Below, one piece after another: positions 1 through 6,306 of a stretch of 7,469 nucleotides of DNA. Source of the stretch: Pseudomonadota bacterium (GTDB lineage Bacteria; Pseudomonadota; Gammaproteobacteria; Burkholderiales; SCOH01); assembly GCA_030917985.1 (NCBI GenBank), contig JAUPTR010000303.1, positions 1 to 7,469 on the forward strand, written 5' to 3'. Both the position numbers and the translations under genes were made by a program. Under the pieces are notes generated by a model. It had not been told where the DNA came from. It did not search any database and worked only from the letters and a program-made list of their open reading frames with translations. The first letter of the stretch is position 1. Each line of letters opens with the position of its first letter.

Positions 1-1235
1 ACCAGTTGCCCCGGTGCCTCGTAACTGCCGCCGCCCAGCTCGAAGGCGCGCGATTCCAGCTCGCGTTGCAGGTCCACACCGGCCAGCGGGCCGCCCGGAT
101 AATCGGCCGGGGTGATGCCAACGACGATGCCAGCGTTGGCGTTGCGTTCGTTGCGCGAATACTGGCTCATGCCGTTGGTGACCACGCGGTTTGGCTCGGA
201 CGTGGCCGCCACCACCGTGCCGCCCGGGCACATGCAGAAGCTGTAGACCGAACGGCCATTGCTGGCGTGATACACCAGCTTGTAATCGGCGGCGCCGAGC
301 AGCGGGTGGCCGGCAAATTTGCCGAAGCGCGCCTTGTCGATCAGCGATTGCGGGTGTTCGATACGGAAGCCCACCGAGAAAGGCTTGGCTTCCATGAACA
401 CGCCCCGCTCGTGCAGCATCTGGAAGGTATCGCGCGCGCTGTGGCCGAGCGCCAGCACCACGTGGTCGGTTTCAATCTGCTCGCCGCTTTCCAGCGTTAC
501 GCCGCGAACCTGGCCGTTGTCGATCAGCACGTCGCTGACCTTTTGCTGGAAGCGGATTTCGCCGCCGAGGGATTCGATTTCGGCGCGCATGTTTTCCACC
601 ATGCCCACCAGGCGGAAGGTGCCGATGTGCGGATGGCTGACGTAGAGGATTTCTTCCGGCGCGCCAGCTTTGACAAACTCGTTGAGCACCTTGCGGCCGT
701 AATGTTTCGGGTCTTTGATCTGGCTGTAGAGCTTGCCATCAGAGAAAGTGCCGGCGCCACCTTCGCCAAACTGTACATTCGACTCGGGATTGAGAATCTT
801 TTTGCGCCACAGGCCCCAGGTGTCCTGGGTGCGCTCGCGTACCGCTTTGCCGCGCTCCAGCACAATCGGCCGCAAGCCCATCTGCGCCAGGATCAGCGCA
901 GCAAAAATGCCGCACGGGCCAAAGCCGATAATCACCGGGCGTTTCACCGGTGCATGCCGGGCGTGGCCGATAAAGTGATAGCTGGTGTCCGGCGTCAGGC
1001 TGATATTGTGATCCTTGCTGAATTTTTTCAGCAGTGCCGCTTCGTTTTTCACTTTGCAGTCAACGATATACACCAGCAGCAGTTCGATACGTACCTTGCG
1101 CGCATCATGGCTGCGCTTGAATACGCTGAAATCGAGCAGATCGCCGTCAGCCATTTTCAGTCGCTGCACAATCGCTGTCCGCAGCGCCTCTTCGGGGTGG
1201 TCGATCGGCAGGCGAAGTTCGGTGATGCGCAGCAT
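1..1235 (-). CDS. FAD-dependent dehydrogenase, COG2509-type, partial (C-terminus beyond left edge)
   Basis: This minus-strand gene starts at ATG 1235 and runs off the left edge, giving 411 whole codons. The family is usually somewhat above 500 residues, so the C-terminal part is probably missing. The protein opens MLRITELRLPIDHPEEALR, and residues 1-95 form the extra N-terminal domain typical of this uncharacterised family. A dinucleotide-binding fold follows, with GFGPCG at 104-109 and a likely ribose-binding glutamate at 127 (VLERG). The stretch FGEGGAGTFSDGKLY at 156-170 is the strongest family signature. A CMCPGG motif lies near residue 333 and an NAGIVVG stretch further on. It should be a cytosolic NAD(P)/FAD flavoprotein; its substrate is unknown. 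No signal peptide is seen, and the upstream ribosome-binding site is weak (GGAT). It diverges from the FKBP gene across 174 bp. The family assignment is confident, the physiological role is not. Confidence 0.88.
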   Translation of the reverse strand, partial: MLRITELRLPIDHPEEALRTAIVQRLKMADGDLLDFSVFKRSHDARKVRIELLLVYIVDCKVKNEAALLKKFSKDHNISLTPDTSYHFIGHARHAPVKRPVIIGFGPCGIFAALILAQMGLRPIVLERGKAVRERTQDTWGLWRKKILNPESNVQFGEGGAGTFSDGKLYSQIKDPKHYGRKVLNEFVKAGAPEEILYVSHPHIGTFRLVGMVENMRAEIESLGGEIRFQQKVSDVLIDNGQVRGVTLESGEQIETDHVVLALGHSARDTFQMLHERGVFMEAKPFSVGFRIEHPQSLIDKARFGKFAGHPLLGAADYKLVYHASNGRSVYSFCMCPGGTVVAATSEPNRVVTNGMSQYSRNERNANAGIVVGITPADYPGGPLAGVDLQRELESRAFELGGGSYEAPGQL

Positions 1236-1313
1236 GGGGGTATCCGGTTGAAGCAAAGGCGCAATTTTACTTGGCCGAGCGCCCCCGAGTCGAGTTGCAA
1301 TCCATCGCCGGGG

Positions 1314-1344
1314 TTGCACGTGGGGCAATATTTTCTTGTATGCT
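1314..1344 (+). promoter_or_regulatory. Candidate sigma70 promoter for the FKBP gene
   Basis: A TTGCAC hexamer at 1314-1319 resembles a -35 box. A TGTATG/TATGCT stretch at 1337-1344 could serve as the -10 box, with a spacer of 17 or 19 bp depending on the hexamer chosen. The region between is AT-richer than the neighbouring coding DNA. It lies 66-96 bp upstream of the FKBP start codon. The -10 match is imperfect, so this is only a candidate. Confidence 0.25.
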
Positions 1345-1376
1345 GCAGAACATTTTTTCGCGTTTATATTCAAACA

Positions 1377-1397
1377 GCGCGCCAACGCGCATTTTTT
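1377..1397 (+). terminator. Terminator-like hairpin in the FKBP leader
   Basis: GCGCG (1377-1381) and CGCGC (1386-1390) can form a five-pair all-GC stem with a CCAA loop. It is followed by A and six Ts (1392-1397). The structure sits directly before the GGAG ribosome-binding site at 1401-1404. No plus-strand gene lies upstream that needs a terminator, so it might act as a leader attenuator or simply be chance. The stem is short. Confidence 0.3.
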
Positions 1398-1409
1398 ACC
1401 GGAGAAGAG

Positions 1410-2099
1410 ATGAAACCAACACTGCTGGCCACCCTGATGCTGGCCATCCCCCTGGCGCATGCCGCCGACCTGAAACTCGATACCGATGAGCAGAAAGCCG
1501 CCTATTTTGCCGGCATGCAGATCGGTGCGGGTTTGCAGCGTGATGTGGGCGATCTGGATATCGAGATCATCAAGAAAGGCCTCACCGACGGCTTCAAGAA
1601 AAACAAGCCGGCCATCAGCGAAGATGCTGCCAATCAGGCGATGATCAACTACCAGCAGAAGCGGCAGAGTGAGATGATTGCCAGAAACGGCGCCGCAGCG
1701 AAGAAATTCCTGCTGGAAAACGCCAAGAAGCCGGGCGTGGTCAGCCTGCCAAGCGGTCTGCAATATCAGGTGCTGAAAGCAGGCAATGGCAGCGTCAGCC
1801 CGCAGCGCAGCAGCAGCGTCAAGGTCAACTACCACGGCACCTTACTGGATGGCACGGTGTTCGACAGTTCGGCACAACGCGGCGCCCCGGCCACCTTTGG
1901 CCTGGGGCAGGTGATTCCGGGCTGGGTGGAAGGCCTGCAGCTGATGAAGGCCGGCGACAAATGGAAACTGTTTGTGCCGCCGGAGCTGGCCTACGGCAAT
2001 CGTGCTCTGGGGCCGATTCCACCGGCCTCGCTGCTGGTTTTTGAAGTGGAGCTGCTGGAGGTGATGCCGGCTGCGGCAGACAAGGCTGCCGGCAAATAA
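1410..2099 (+). CDS. Exported FKBP-type peptidyl-prolyl cis-trans isomerase (Mip/FkpA/FklB-like)
   Basis: This 229-residue protein begins at ATG 1410, five bases after the GGAG at 1401-1404. Residues 1-18 form a signal peptide ending AHA before ADLKL, so it should act in the periplasm or outer envelope. Residues about 25-105 are the helical dimerisation domain of Mip-like proteins (DEQKAAYFAGMQIG, a long charged helix). Residues about 115-218 are the FKBP domain, with VKVNYHGTLLDGTVFDSS at 137-154. Expected pocket residues Y141, F151, D152, V168, I169, W172, Y195 and F211 are all present. The family catalyses cis-trans isomerisation of X-Pro bonds and helps fold secreted proteins. The length matches Mip (about 230). 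An open frame continues far upstream, but that part is antisense to the flavoprotein gene; the signal peptide and ribosome-binding site fix the start at 1410. The exact subfamily (fkpA, fklB or mip) cannot be settled here. Confidence 0.95.
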   Translation: MKPTLLATLMLAIPLAHAADLKLDTDEQKAAYFAGMQIGAGLQRDVGDLDIEIIKKGLTDGFKKNKPAISEDAANQAMINYQQKRQSEMIARNGAAAKKFLLENAKKPGVVSLPSGLQYQVLKAGNGSVSPQRSSSVKVNYHGTLLDGTVFDSSAQRGAPATFGLGQVIPGWVEGLQLMKAGDKWKLFVPPELAYGNRALGPIPPASLLVFEVELLEVMPAAADKAAGK

Positions 2100-2112
2100 G
2101 CCGGACGGCAAC

Positions 2113-2151
2113 AAAAAAAGGCCTGACACTTTAGGGTGTCAGGCCTTTTTT
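2113..2151. terminator. Bidirectional intrinsic terminator between convergent genes
   Basis: AGGCCTGACAC at 2119-2129 pairs perfectly with GTGTCAGGCCT at 2136-2146 around a six-base loop. The 11-pair stem is flanked by an A run (2113-2119) and a T run (2146-2151). It therefore reads as a rho-independent terminator on both strands. It lies 13 bp past the FKBP stop and 12 bp past the stop of the convergent flavocytochrome gene. Confidence 0.93.
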
Positions 2152-2163
2152 GCTGCCACCGGC

Positions 2164-3501
2164 TCAGCGCATTTCAAACAGCTCCTGGTGAAATCGCTTG
2201 GCCGGCAGGCCGTGTGCGGCAAATTCACGCTGCAGCGCCTGGCCAAAGCCTGGCGGGCCGCAAAACCAGATGCTGGCATCGGCCCAGTCCGGCACGGTAG
2301 CGCGGATATGTTCTCCATCCAGTCGGCCATCCTTGCCGCTGACCAGAATGTGCAGGCGGATGCGTGCGGCGGCGGCATCGGCGGTGAGCTTGTCGATGGC
2401 GGCCTGCGAATAGTCGGCAGTGGGGTGGAACAGATCGATTTGCGGTGCCGGGCCACCTGCCTGCGCCAGTTGCTGCATGCGTGAAATGAACGGGGTGATG
2501 CCAATGCCGGCACCAATCCAGATCTGCCGTGCGTGGCCGTCGTCGAAGTCAAAGCAGCCATAGGGCCCTTCCACCGTCACCGGCGATCCTTGCTGCAAGA
2601 GCGTGGGCAGCTCGCTGGTGTGATCACCCAAGGCCTTGGTGATGAACACGATGCGACGACTGTCGGGGTTCCACGCCGAGGCAATGGTGTAGGGGTGCGG
2701 CCCCTCGCTTTGCTGCGATGTGACAAAGGCAAACTGCCCCGGCCTGTGGCCCGGCCAGCCTGGCTGCAGCTGGATGGCTGTTTCCAGCACCCGCAGTTCC
2801 GGATACGGGCACAGCGACTCGACCACGCCCTGCACCTTGCGGCCGGCGCCAACACGCCCGGTCAGCACCCACAAGGCGGCGATTGTTCCGCTCAACAGCA
2901 GCGCCGCCATCACCCAGCCAATCGGCTGCGACCAGTAGGCAAACTTGATCAGGATAACGCTGTGGTAGGCCAGCACCAGATATGCCAGCGCCAGCAGCTT
3001 GTGGGTTTTGACGAACAGGTGATACGGAAAACGCTTGATCAGCGCCAGTGCCAGCAACGCCGCCGCCGCATAAAACGCCCATTCGCCGAGCGATTCGGCC
3101 AGCTTGCGCTGCCCGCGCAGTAGGGCTTCCAGCGATTCCGGCGCCAGTTCCGGGCCGGGTTTGCGGGGTGGCTTCACCAGCCAGCCCCAGCCCACCATCC
3201 ATTTGGTGCCTTGCGCCCACCACCAGTGCAGCACCGACAGCACCAAGGCGCTGATGCCCAGCCATTTGTGCAGCCGGTACATCTTGTCCAGCCCGCGCAG
3301 CCTTCGCTCAAGCCAGCGCGGCCGGACGGCCAGCAACAGTGCCGCACTCATCACGCCGATGGCCAGCACACCGCTGTATTGCATCACCACTGCCCGCAAT
3401 GCGAAATAGTTGAACGGCTGCGGTGCCAGCGTATCGGCCAGCAGCCAGAGGCCGGACAACAGCAGAAACAGCCCCCACAGGCTGAGTTTGATCGGTTTCA
3501 T
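2164..3501 (-). CDS. Membrane flavocytochrome: ferric reductase/NADPH-oxidase-like transmembrane domain fused to FAD/NAD(P)-binding reductase
   Basis: The 445-residue protein starts at ATG 3501, with GGAAAG eight bases upstream. Residues 1-215 hold about six hydrophobic helices forming a ferric-reductase-like domain. Its bis-haem ligand pairs are H78/H92 (HKWLG...LHWWW) and H167/H180 (THKLL...AYHSV). Residues about 220-320 are an FAD-binding barrel, with PGQFAFV at 254-260, HPYTIAS at 269-275 and GPYG at 312-315. Residues about 325-445 are the NAD(P)-binding lobe, with GAGIGITPF at 330-338 and CGPPGFG at 414-420. Such proteins pass electrons from NAD(P)H via FAD and haem across the inner membrane to ferric iron, another acceptor, or oxygen. 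The haem spacing, 13 then 12 intervening residues, matches NADPH oxidases. A loop of about 40 residues follows H92. No iron-transport gene is adjacent, so the acceptor is unknown. Confidence 0.92.
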   Translation of the reverse strand: MKPIKLSLWGLFLLLSGLWLLADTLAPQPFNYFALRAVVMQYSGVLAIGVMSAALLLAVRPRWLERRLRGLDKMYRLHKWLGISALVLSVLHWWWAQGTKWMVGWGWLVKPPRKPGPELAPESLEALLRGQRKLAESLGEWAFYAAAALLALALIKRFPYHLFVKTHKLLALAYLVLAYHSVILIKFAYWSQPIGWVMAALLLSGTIAALWVLTGRVGAGRKVQGVVESLCPYPELRVLETAIQLQPGWPGHRPGQFAFVTSQQSEGPHPYTIASAWNPDSRRIVFITKALGDHTSELPTLLQQGSPVTVEGPYGCFDFDDGHARQIWIGAGIGITPFISRMQQLAQAGGPAPQIDLFHPTADYSQAAIDKLTADAAAARIRLHILVSGKDGRLDGEHIRATVPDWADASIWFCGPPGFGQALQREFAAHGLPAKRFHQELFEMR

Positions 3502-3626
3502 GATGTGCTTTCCGGATATGTGTTGCGCTCGACTCTGCCGCTGTGAGTATCACTCGCGCCACAAGCGCGGTGGTCGCGCTGCACATTATCTTTGCCTGGC
3601 GGCTTGTGCGCCTTGATTCAGGTCTA

Positions 3627-3789
3627 GCAGCCTGTCGGACTTGAGGCTGCTCTGCTGCGCCAGCGGGAGAAACGGCCCGCCTTGACCCGTTTTCTCGTTG
3701 CATAGGCCCGCTATGCGTCTCGAAAACGGGTCAATCCGGTCTCATTTTCCCGCTCGGCTCGCAACGATCGCTCAAGTCCGACAGGCTGC
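3627..3789. repeat. 163 bp imperfect palindrome with 19 bp terminal inverted repeats (MITE-like)
   Basis: The left end at 3627-3645 (GCAGCCTGTCGGACTTGAG) is the exact reverse complement of the right end at 3771-3789. Inside, TTGACCCGTTTT at 3682-3693 is the exact reverse complement of 3723-3734. At the centre, GCATAG (3700-3705) pairs with CTATGC (3711-3716) around GCCCG. Between these tiers the arms still match imperfectly, for example GCCAGCGGGA against the complement of TCCCGCTCGGC. No coding frame of note lies inside. Size, terminal repeats and lack of coding capacity fit a non-autonomous miniature transposable element or a dispersed intergenic hairpin repeat. I see no clear target-site duplication. 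It occupies the gap between two divergent genes. Confidence 0.8.
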
Positions 3790-3954
3790 AAGCAGGGACT
3801 TGGGAAGAAACAGCCCGTGTCTGCAAGCCATTTATCAAAGGTGTTGGTTGCTACTCAAGTTCTGATGCTTGCTGGTGGCGCGTCTTCGCTATGCCCAAAA
3901 AGGCTGACCGTTGTTCAGCTGTTTTGCAATACTCGGCTTGCTGTGCGTTTTTCT
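3790..3954. other. Intergenic stretch with nothing recognised
   Basis: Between the palindromic element and the AT-rich stretch I see no RNA gene, strong hairpin, repeat or credible coding frame. A 63-codon open frame starts at 3891, but it lacks a ribosome-binding site and recognisable protein features. The base composition is intermediate between the coding regions and the AT-rich stretch that follows. Confidence 0.5.
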
Positions 3955-3960
3955 ACATGC

Positions 3961-3988
3961 TTGAAATACAAGAATATTTTTTTATAAA
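3961..3988 (+). promoter_or_regulatory. Candidate sigma70 promoter for the DUF6160-like gene
   Basis: TTGAAA at 3961-3966 and TATAAA at 3983-3988 are separated by 16 bp, a near-consensus sigma70 arrangement. They lie in an unusually AT-rich stretch (about 3960-4075) that stands out from the GC-rich surroundings. The predicted leader would be roughly 85 bases. A second -10-like sequence, CATATAAC at about 4005-4012, is possible. AT-rich promoters of this kind often bind nucleoid proteins such as H-NS/MvaT-like silencers, but no specific operator is visible. Confidence 0.45.
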
Positions 3989-4078
3989 TATTTATATGGC
4001 ATTGCATATAACACAAATGGATATGTCTGATATGCTTATGTCAATGTTTTGTAAAAGTCTGAATTTGACGAGTGCATC

Positions 4079-4736
4079 ATGAGAAAAATTATTCTGCCCG
4101 CAGCGTTGGCAATCCTCTCCGCGAGTGCTTTTGCAACCCCAGAAGTGGTCGAGGACGAGTTGCTGGGCGCGCATTTTGGCCAGGCGGGTATCAGCCTGGC
4201 TCTGAATGTCAAAGTACACATCGATTCGTTTCAGTGGATTGACGACGCTGGCGGTGGCTTCGGTATTGGCAACGGCAACGGCAACGGCAACGGTAATAAC
4301 GCCGGTGGCGCTGTATCGTTCGAGAATATTGCCATCGGTGGTGGTGCTCTGAGTTCTGTGGCTGCCGGCACGTCTTCAATATCAGACCGGGGTGCGTTTT
4401 GGCGGCCCTATCAATATTGATGTTGAAGATGTTGCGGCATTCTCGGTTGCGGGTGGGCAACTGATTGCTGCGTTTGGTGGTAACGATGTTGCCGCAGACG
4501 GTGCGGCCATCAATGCGCATGCCGCTCAGGCGGCATATCTATCCGGCTATTCGGCGCATGTGCCGGCAAGCGGCAGCAAGGCGGTGGCGCTGGGCTTGCC
4601 GCGCATGATTATGAGCGTGAATATCGGTGCAGTCCGGGCATTGGGCAATAGCGGCGAGAGTTATTCCATGGGTGGTGTGCGTATCACCAACCTGGATTTT
4701 TCGTCTACCAAGGTGTCGATCTGGGGGCACAAATAA
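4079..4736 (+). pseudogene. Secreted DUF6160-like protein, interrupted by a frameshift
   Basis: Two overlapping frames together look like one protein of about 218 residues. The first starts at ATG 4079 and stops at 4420. It has a signal peptide (MRKIILPAALAILSASAFA, cleavage after residue 19), then VVEDELLGAHFGQAGISLAL, the N-terminal pattern of DUF6160 proteins (acidic E/D-L followed by GQAGI). A GN repeat follows at residues 64-73, then GAVSFENIAIGGG. Near codon 103 the homologous-looking sequence moves to the next frame and continues as VRFGGPINIDVEDV to the TAA at 4734-4736, ending VRITNLDFSSTKVSIWGHK, which resembles the family C-terminus. Continued in the first frame, only ten further residues follow before a stop. 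One extra base in the G run at 4389-4392 would explain it. Cause may be mutation, slippage or sequencing error. The function of the family is unknown; export to the periplasm or surface is inferred. The ribosome-binding site is weak. Confidence 0.65.
4268..4297 (+). repeat. In-frame GGCAAC hexanucleotide tandem repeat encoding Gly-Asn
   Basis: Four perfect GGCAAC units at 4268-4291 are followed by a degenerate GGTAAT unit at 4292-4297. They encode (GN)5 within the secreted DUF6160-like protein, in a glycine-rich loop. Unit size is a multiple of three, so slippage would change loop length without changing frame. Confidence 0.85.
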
Positions 4737-4838
4737 GAGACGTTGACCTTTGTCGGGTTAACTTGGGAATACGCTGACTTATTGGCTGCTCGCGCTTGCC
4801 ATTCTTCCACTAACCGCTGCAGCCCGCGCTGCTATTGC

Positions 4839-4884
4839 CTTGCAGGCAAGGCTGCAGGCCAATGCCAGAGCGGCTTGCAGGCAA
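4839..4884. repeat. Short direct repeat in the pilZ/DUF6160 convergent gap
   Basis: CTTGCAGGCAA occurs at 4839-4849 and again at 4874-4884, with a related GCTGCAGGCCAATG between them at 4851-4864. GCCTT (4837-4841) can also pair with AAGGC (4848-4852), but the hairpin is weak and has no T tract. I find no convincing terminator for either convergent gene in 4737-4918. The repeat may be chance. Confidence 0.4.
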
Positions 4885-4918
4885 TGTGTGTTGTGCGCGG
4901 GGTGTTGTCTGTTGCAGG

Positions 4919-5293
4919 TCACATCGTATGCGTGGGCCGGCTTGACTGCAGCGCGTTGCCCAGCATGCCTTCGATTTTGTTGCGAGCGGCAATGCCATTC
5001 TCGTTCTGGATGAACTGAACGCCAATGCCTTGTGTGCGGTTGTTCTGCGCGCCGGCCGGTGTCATCCATACCACCTTGCCGGCCACTGCCAGCTTTGCCG
5101 GGTCTTCCATCAGCGTCAGCAGCATGAACACTTCATCGCCGAGCTTGTAGGCGCGCGAGGTGGGGATAAACAGACCGCCGCCCTGCACAAAACTCATATA
5201 GGCCGCGTGTAAAGCCGGCTTCTCTTTGATCGACAGCGACATCACGCCTGCTTTGGCGCCTGCCGGAAGGGATGTTGCGGGTTCCTGAGCCAT
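4919..5293 (-). CDS. pilZ: Type IV pilus assembly protein PilZ
   Basis: This 124-residue cytosolic protein has one PilZ domain. Diagnostic stretches are VMSLSIKEK at 17-25, AAYMSFVQGGGLFIPTSRAY at 30-49, KLGDEVFMLLTLMEDP just after it, AGKVVWMTP in the middle, and the closing RPTHTM. It lacks the RxxxR and (D/N)xSxxG signatures by which canonical PilZ domains bind cyclic di-GMP. That is expected for the founding type IV pilus PilZ, which works through partners such as the PilB ATPase and FimX in known systems. The start is ATG 5293, 23 bp after the holB stop. No clear ribosome-binding site precedes it, so translation may be coupled to holB; an internal Met at 18 is a less likely start because family members carry a short N-terminal tail. 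It closes the visible minus-strand operon. Confidence 0.92.
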   Translation of the reverse strand: MAQEPATSLPAGAKAGVMSLSIKEKPALHAAYMSFVQGGGLFIPTSRAYKLGDEVFMLLTLMEDPAKLAVAGKVVWMTPAGAQNNRTQGIGVQFIQNENGIAARNKIEGMLGNALQSSRPTHTM

Positions 5294-5316
5294 GGTTCGA
5301 ATCTATGCAGTCAAAA

Positions 5317-6306
5317 TCAGAGGTCAGTATAGCCAATCAACAGCTGTTCGATAGCCAGCTTGGTGTTGAGCGGATGGTGTGCGCTGCGTTGTGCCAGATT
5401 GAGCTGCTTTTGCCACGCCAGCAGGCCATCCAGCGGCAGTTTTTGCGCTTGCTGCTGCAAGGCGCTCTGCAAATCCGGGTGATAGCGAACTTGTTTTGCC
5501 AGTTTCAGGCTCAGCAGGTCGTAAGCCCATTTCTGCAGCCAGCTCACCACCATCGGCAGTTCCAGTTTGTGTAGCGCTTCGGCCTGTTTCAACACATCGA
5601 AACCACGCGGCGCAGCCAGTGCTTCCAGTAGTGTTTGCCAGGCCGGCAGGTGTTCGTTGTCGGCCAGCGCCTTGGCGGCCAGCGGCAGATTGCCGGCGCG
5701 TGCCAGCCAGCGTGGGGCATCGGCGACTTGCTGCTGTGCCAGCCAGGCTGCGGCCTGGGTTTGATCCGGCGTGGGCAGTGGAAACAGCCGGCAACGTGAA
5801 CGAATGGTCGGCAAGACCCGCGACAGCTGATGCGTGATCAGGATGAAGATGGCGCCTGGCGCCGGTTCTTCCAGCGTTTTCAGCAGCGCATTGGCGGCCG
5901 CGTGGTTGAGCACTTCCGCCGGGTGTAACAGGGTGACGCGATACCCCTGGCGGTGCGAGCTGAGGTTGACGAAGTCGGTCAGCTCGCGCACCTGCTTGAT
6001 GTTGATCTGCTGCACTACGCGCTTTTTGCTGTCGGGTTTTTCGTCTTCCTTGTCATCGTCGCTGCGCGGCGTGATTTCGCGGAAATCCGGATGCGTGCCG
6101 GCGGCAAACCAGGTGCAGGAGGGGCAACTGCCGCAGGGGGCATAATCGGCGTGCGGTGTTTCACACAGCAGCGATTGCGCCAGCTGTAGCGCAAAGTCGA
6201 GCTTGCCGGTGCCTTGCGGGCCAGATAACAACACCGCGTGTGGCCATTGCTGGCGCGACAGATTCAGTTGTTGCCAGGCCTGCTGCTGCCACGGGTATAA
6301 AGCCAT
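5317..6306 (-). CDS. holB: DNA polymerase III subunit delta'
   Basis: The 329-residue product is the delta' subunit of the clamp loader, which with delta and tau/gamma opens the beta clamp and loads it on primed DNA. The N-terminus MALYPWQQQAWQQL is typical. GPQGTGK at 29-35 retains a Walker A form. Cysteines 48, 58, 61 and 64 form the usual zinc-binding module. HAAANALLKTLEEPAPG lies at 135-151, and TIRSRC at 167-172 contains the SRC motif by which clamp-loader subunits act on a neighbouring ATP site. An acidic and lysine-rich insert (about 81-96) sits between the zinc module and QINIKQVREL. The start ATG at 6306 shares one base with the tmk stop (TGATG), and AGGAG at 6315-6319 lies eight bases upstream. 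Length is close to E. coli HolB (334). Confidence 0.96.
   Translation of the reverse strand: MALYPWQQQAWQQLNLSRQQWPHAVLLSGPQGTGKLDFALQLAQSLLCETPHADYAPCGSCPSCTWFAAGTHPDFREITPRSDDDKEDEKPDSKKRVVQQINIKQVRELTDFVNLSSHRQGYRVTLLHPAEVLNHAAANALLKTLEEPAPGAIFILITHQLSRVLPTIRSRCRLFPLPTPDQTQAAAWLAQQQVADAPRWLARAGNLPLAAKALADNEHLPAWQTLLEALAAPRGFDVLKQAEALHKLELPMVVSWLQKWAYDLLSLKLAKQVRYHPDLQSALQQQAQKLPLDGLLAWQKQLNLAQRSAHHPLNTKLAIEQLLIGYTDL

Noticed and set aside
6..1409. A very long plus-strand open frame that joins the FKBP gene in frame
   Set aside because: It is antisense to the clearly homologous flavoprotein gene, is low in recognisable domains, and the FKBP signal peptide and ribosome-binding site place the real start at 1410.
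3543..3555. GTGAGTATCACTC inverted repeat upstream of the flavocytochrome gene as an operator
   Set aside because: The arms are only four bases with a three-base gap, which is expected by chance.
3585..3600. GATAAT on the minus strand as a Fur-box or -10 element for the flavocytochrome gene
   Set aside because: Only one hexamer matches; the 19 bp Fur consensus is not present, and no -35 box with proper spacing is visible.
3627..3789. CRISPR array or tRNA/structured ncRNA at the palindrome
   Set aside because: There is a single nested inverted repeat, not regularly spaced direct repeats, and no cloverleaf or known RNA family signature.
3891..4082. 63-codon plus-strand frame whose stop overlaps the DUF6160-like start codon
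   Set aside because: There is no ribosome-binding site or recognisable domain, and it runs through the AT-rich promoter region. The overlap with ATG 4079 is probably coincidence.
4837..4852. Hairpin as terminator for pilZ or the DUF6160-like gene
   Set aside because: The stem is about five pairs and no T tract follows on either strand.
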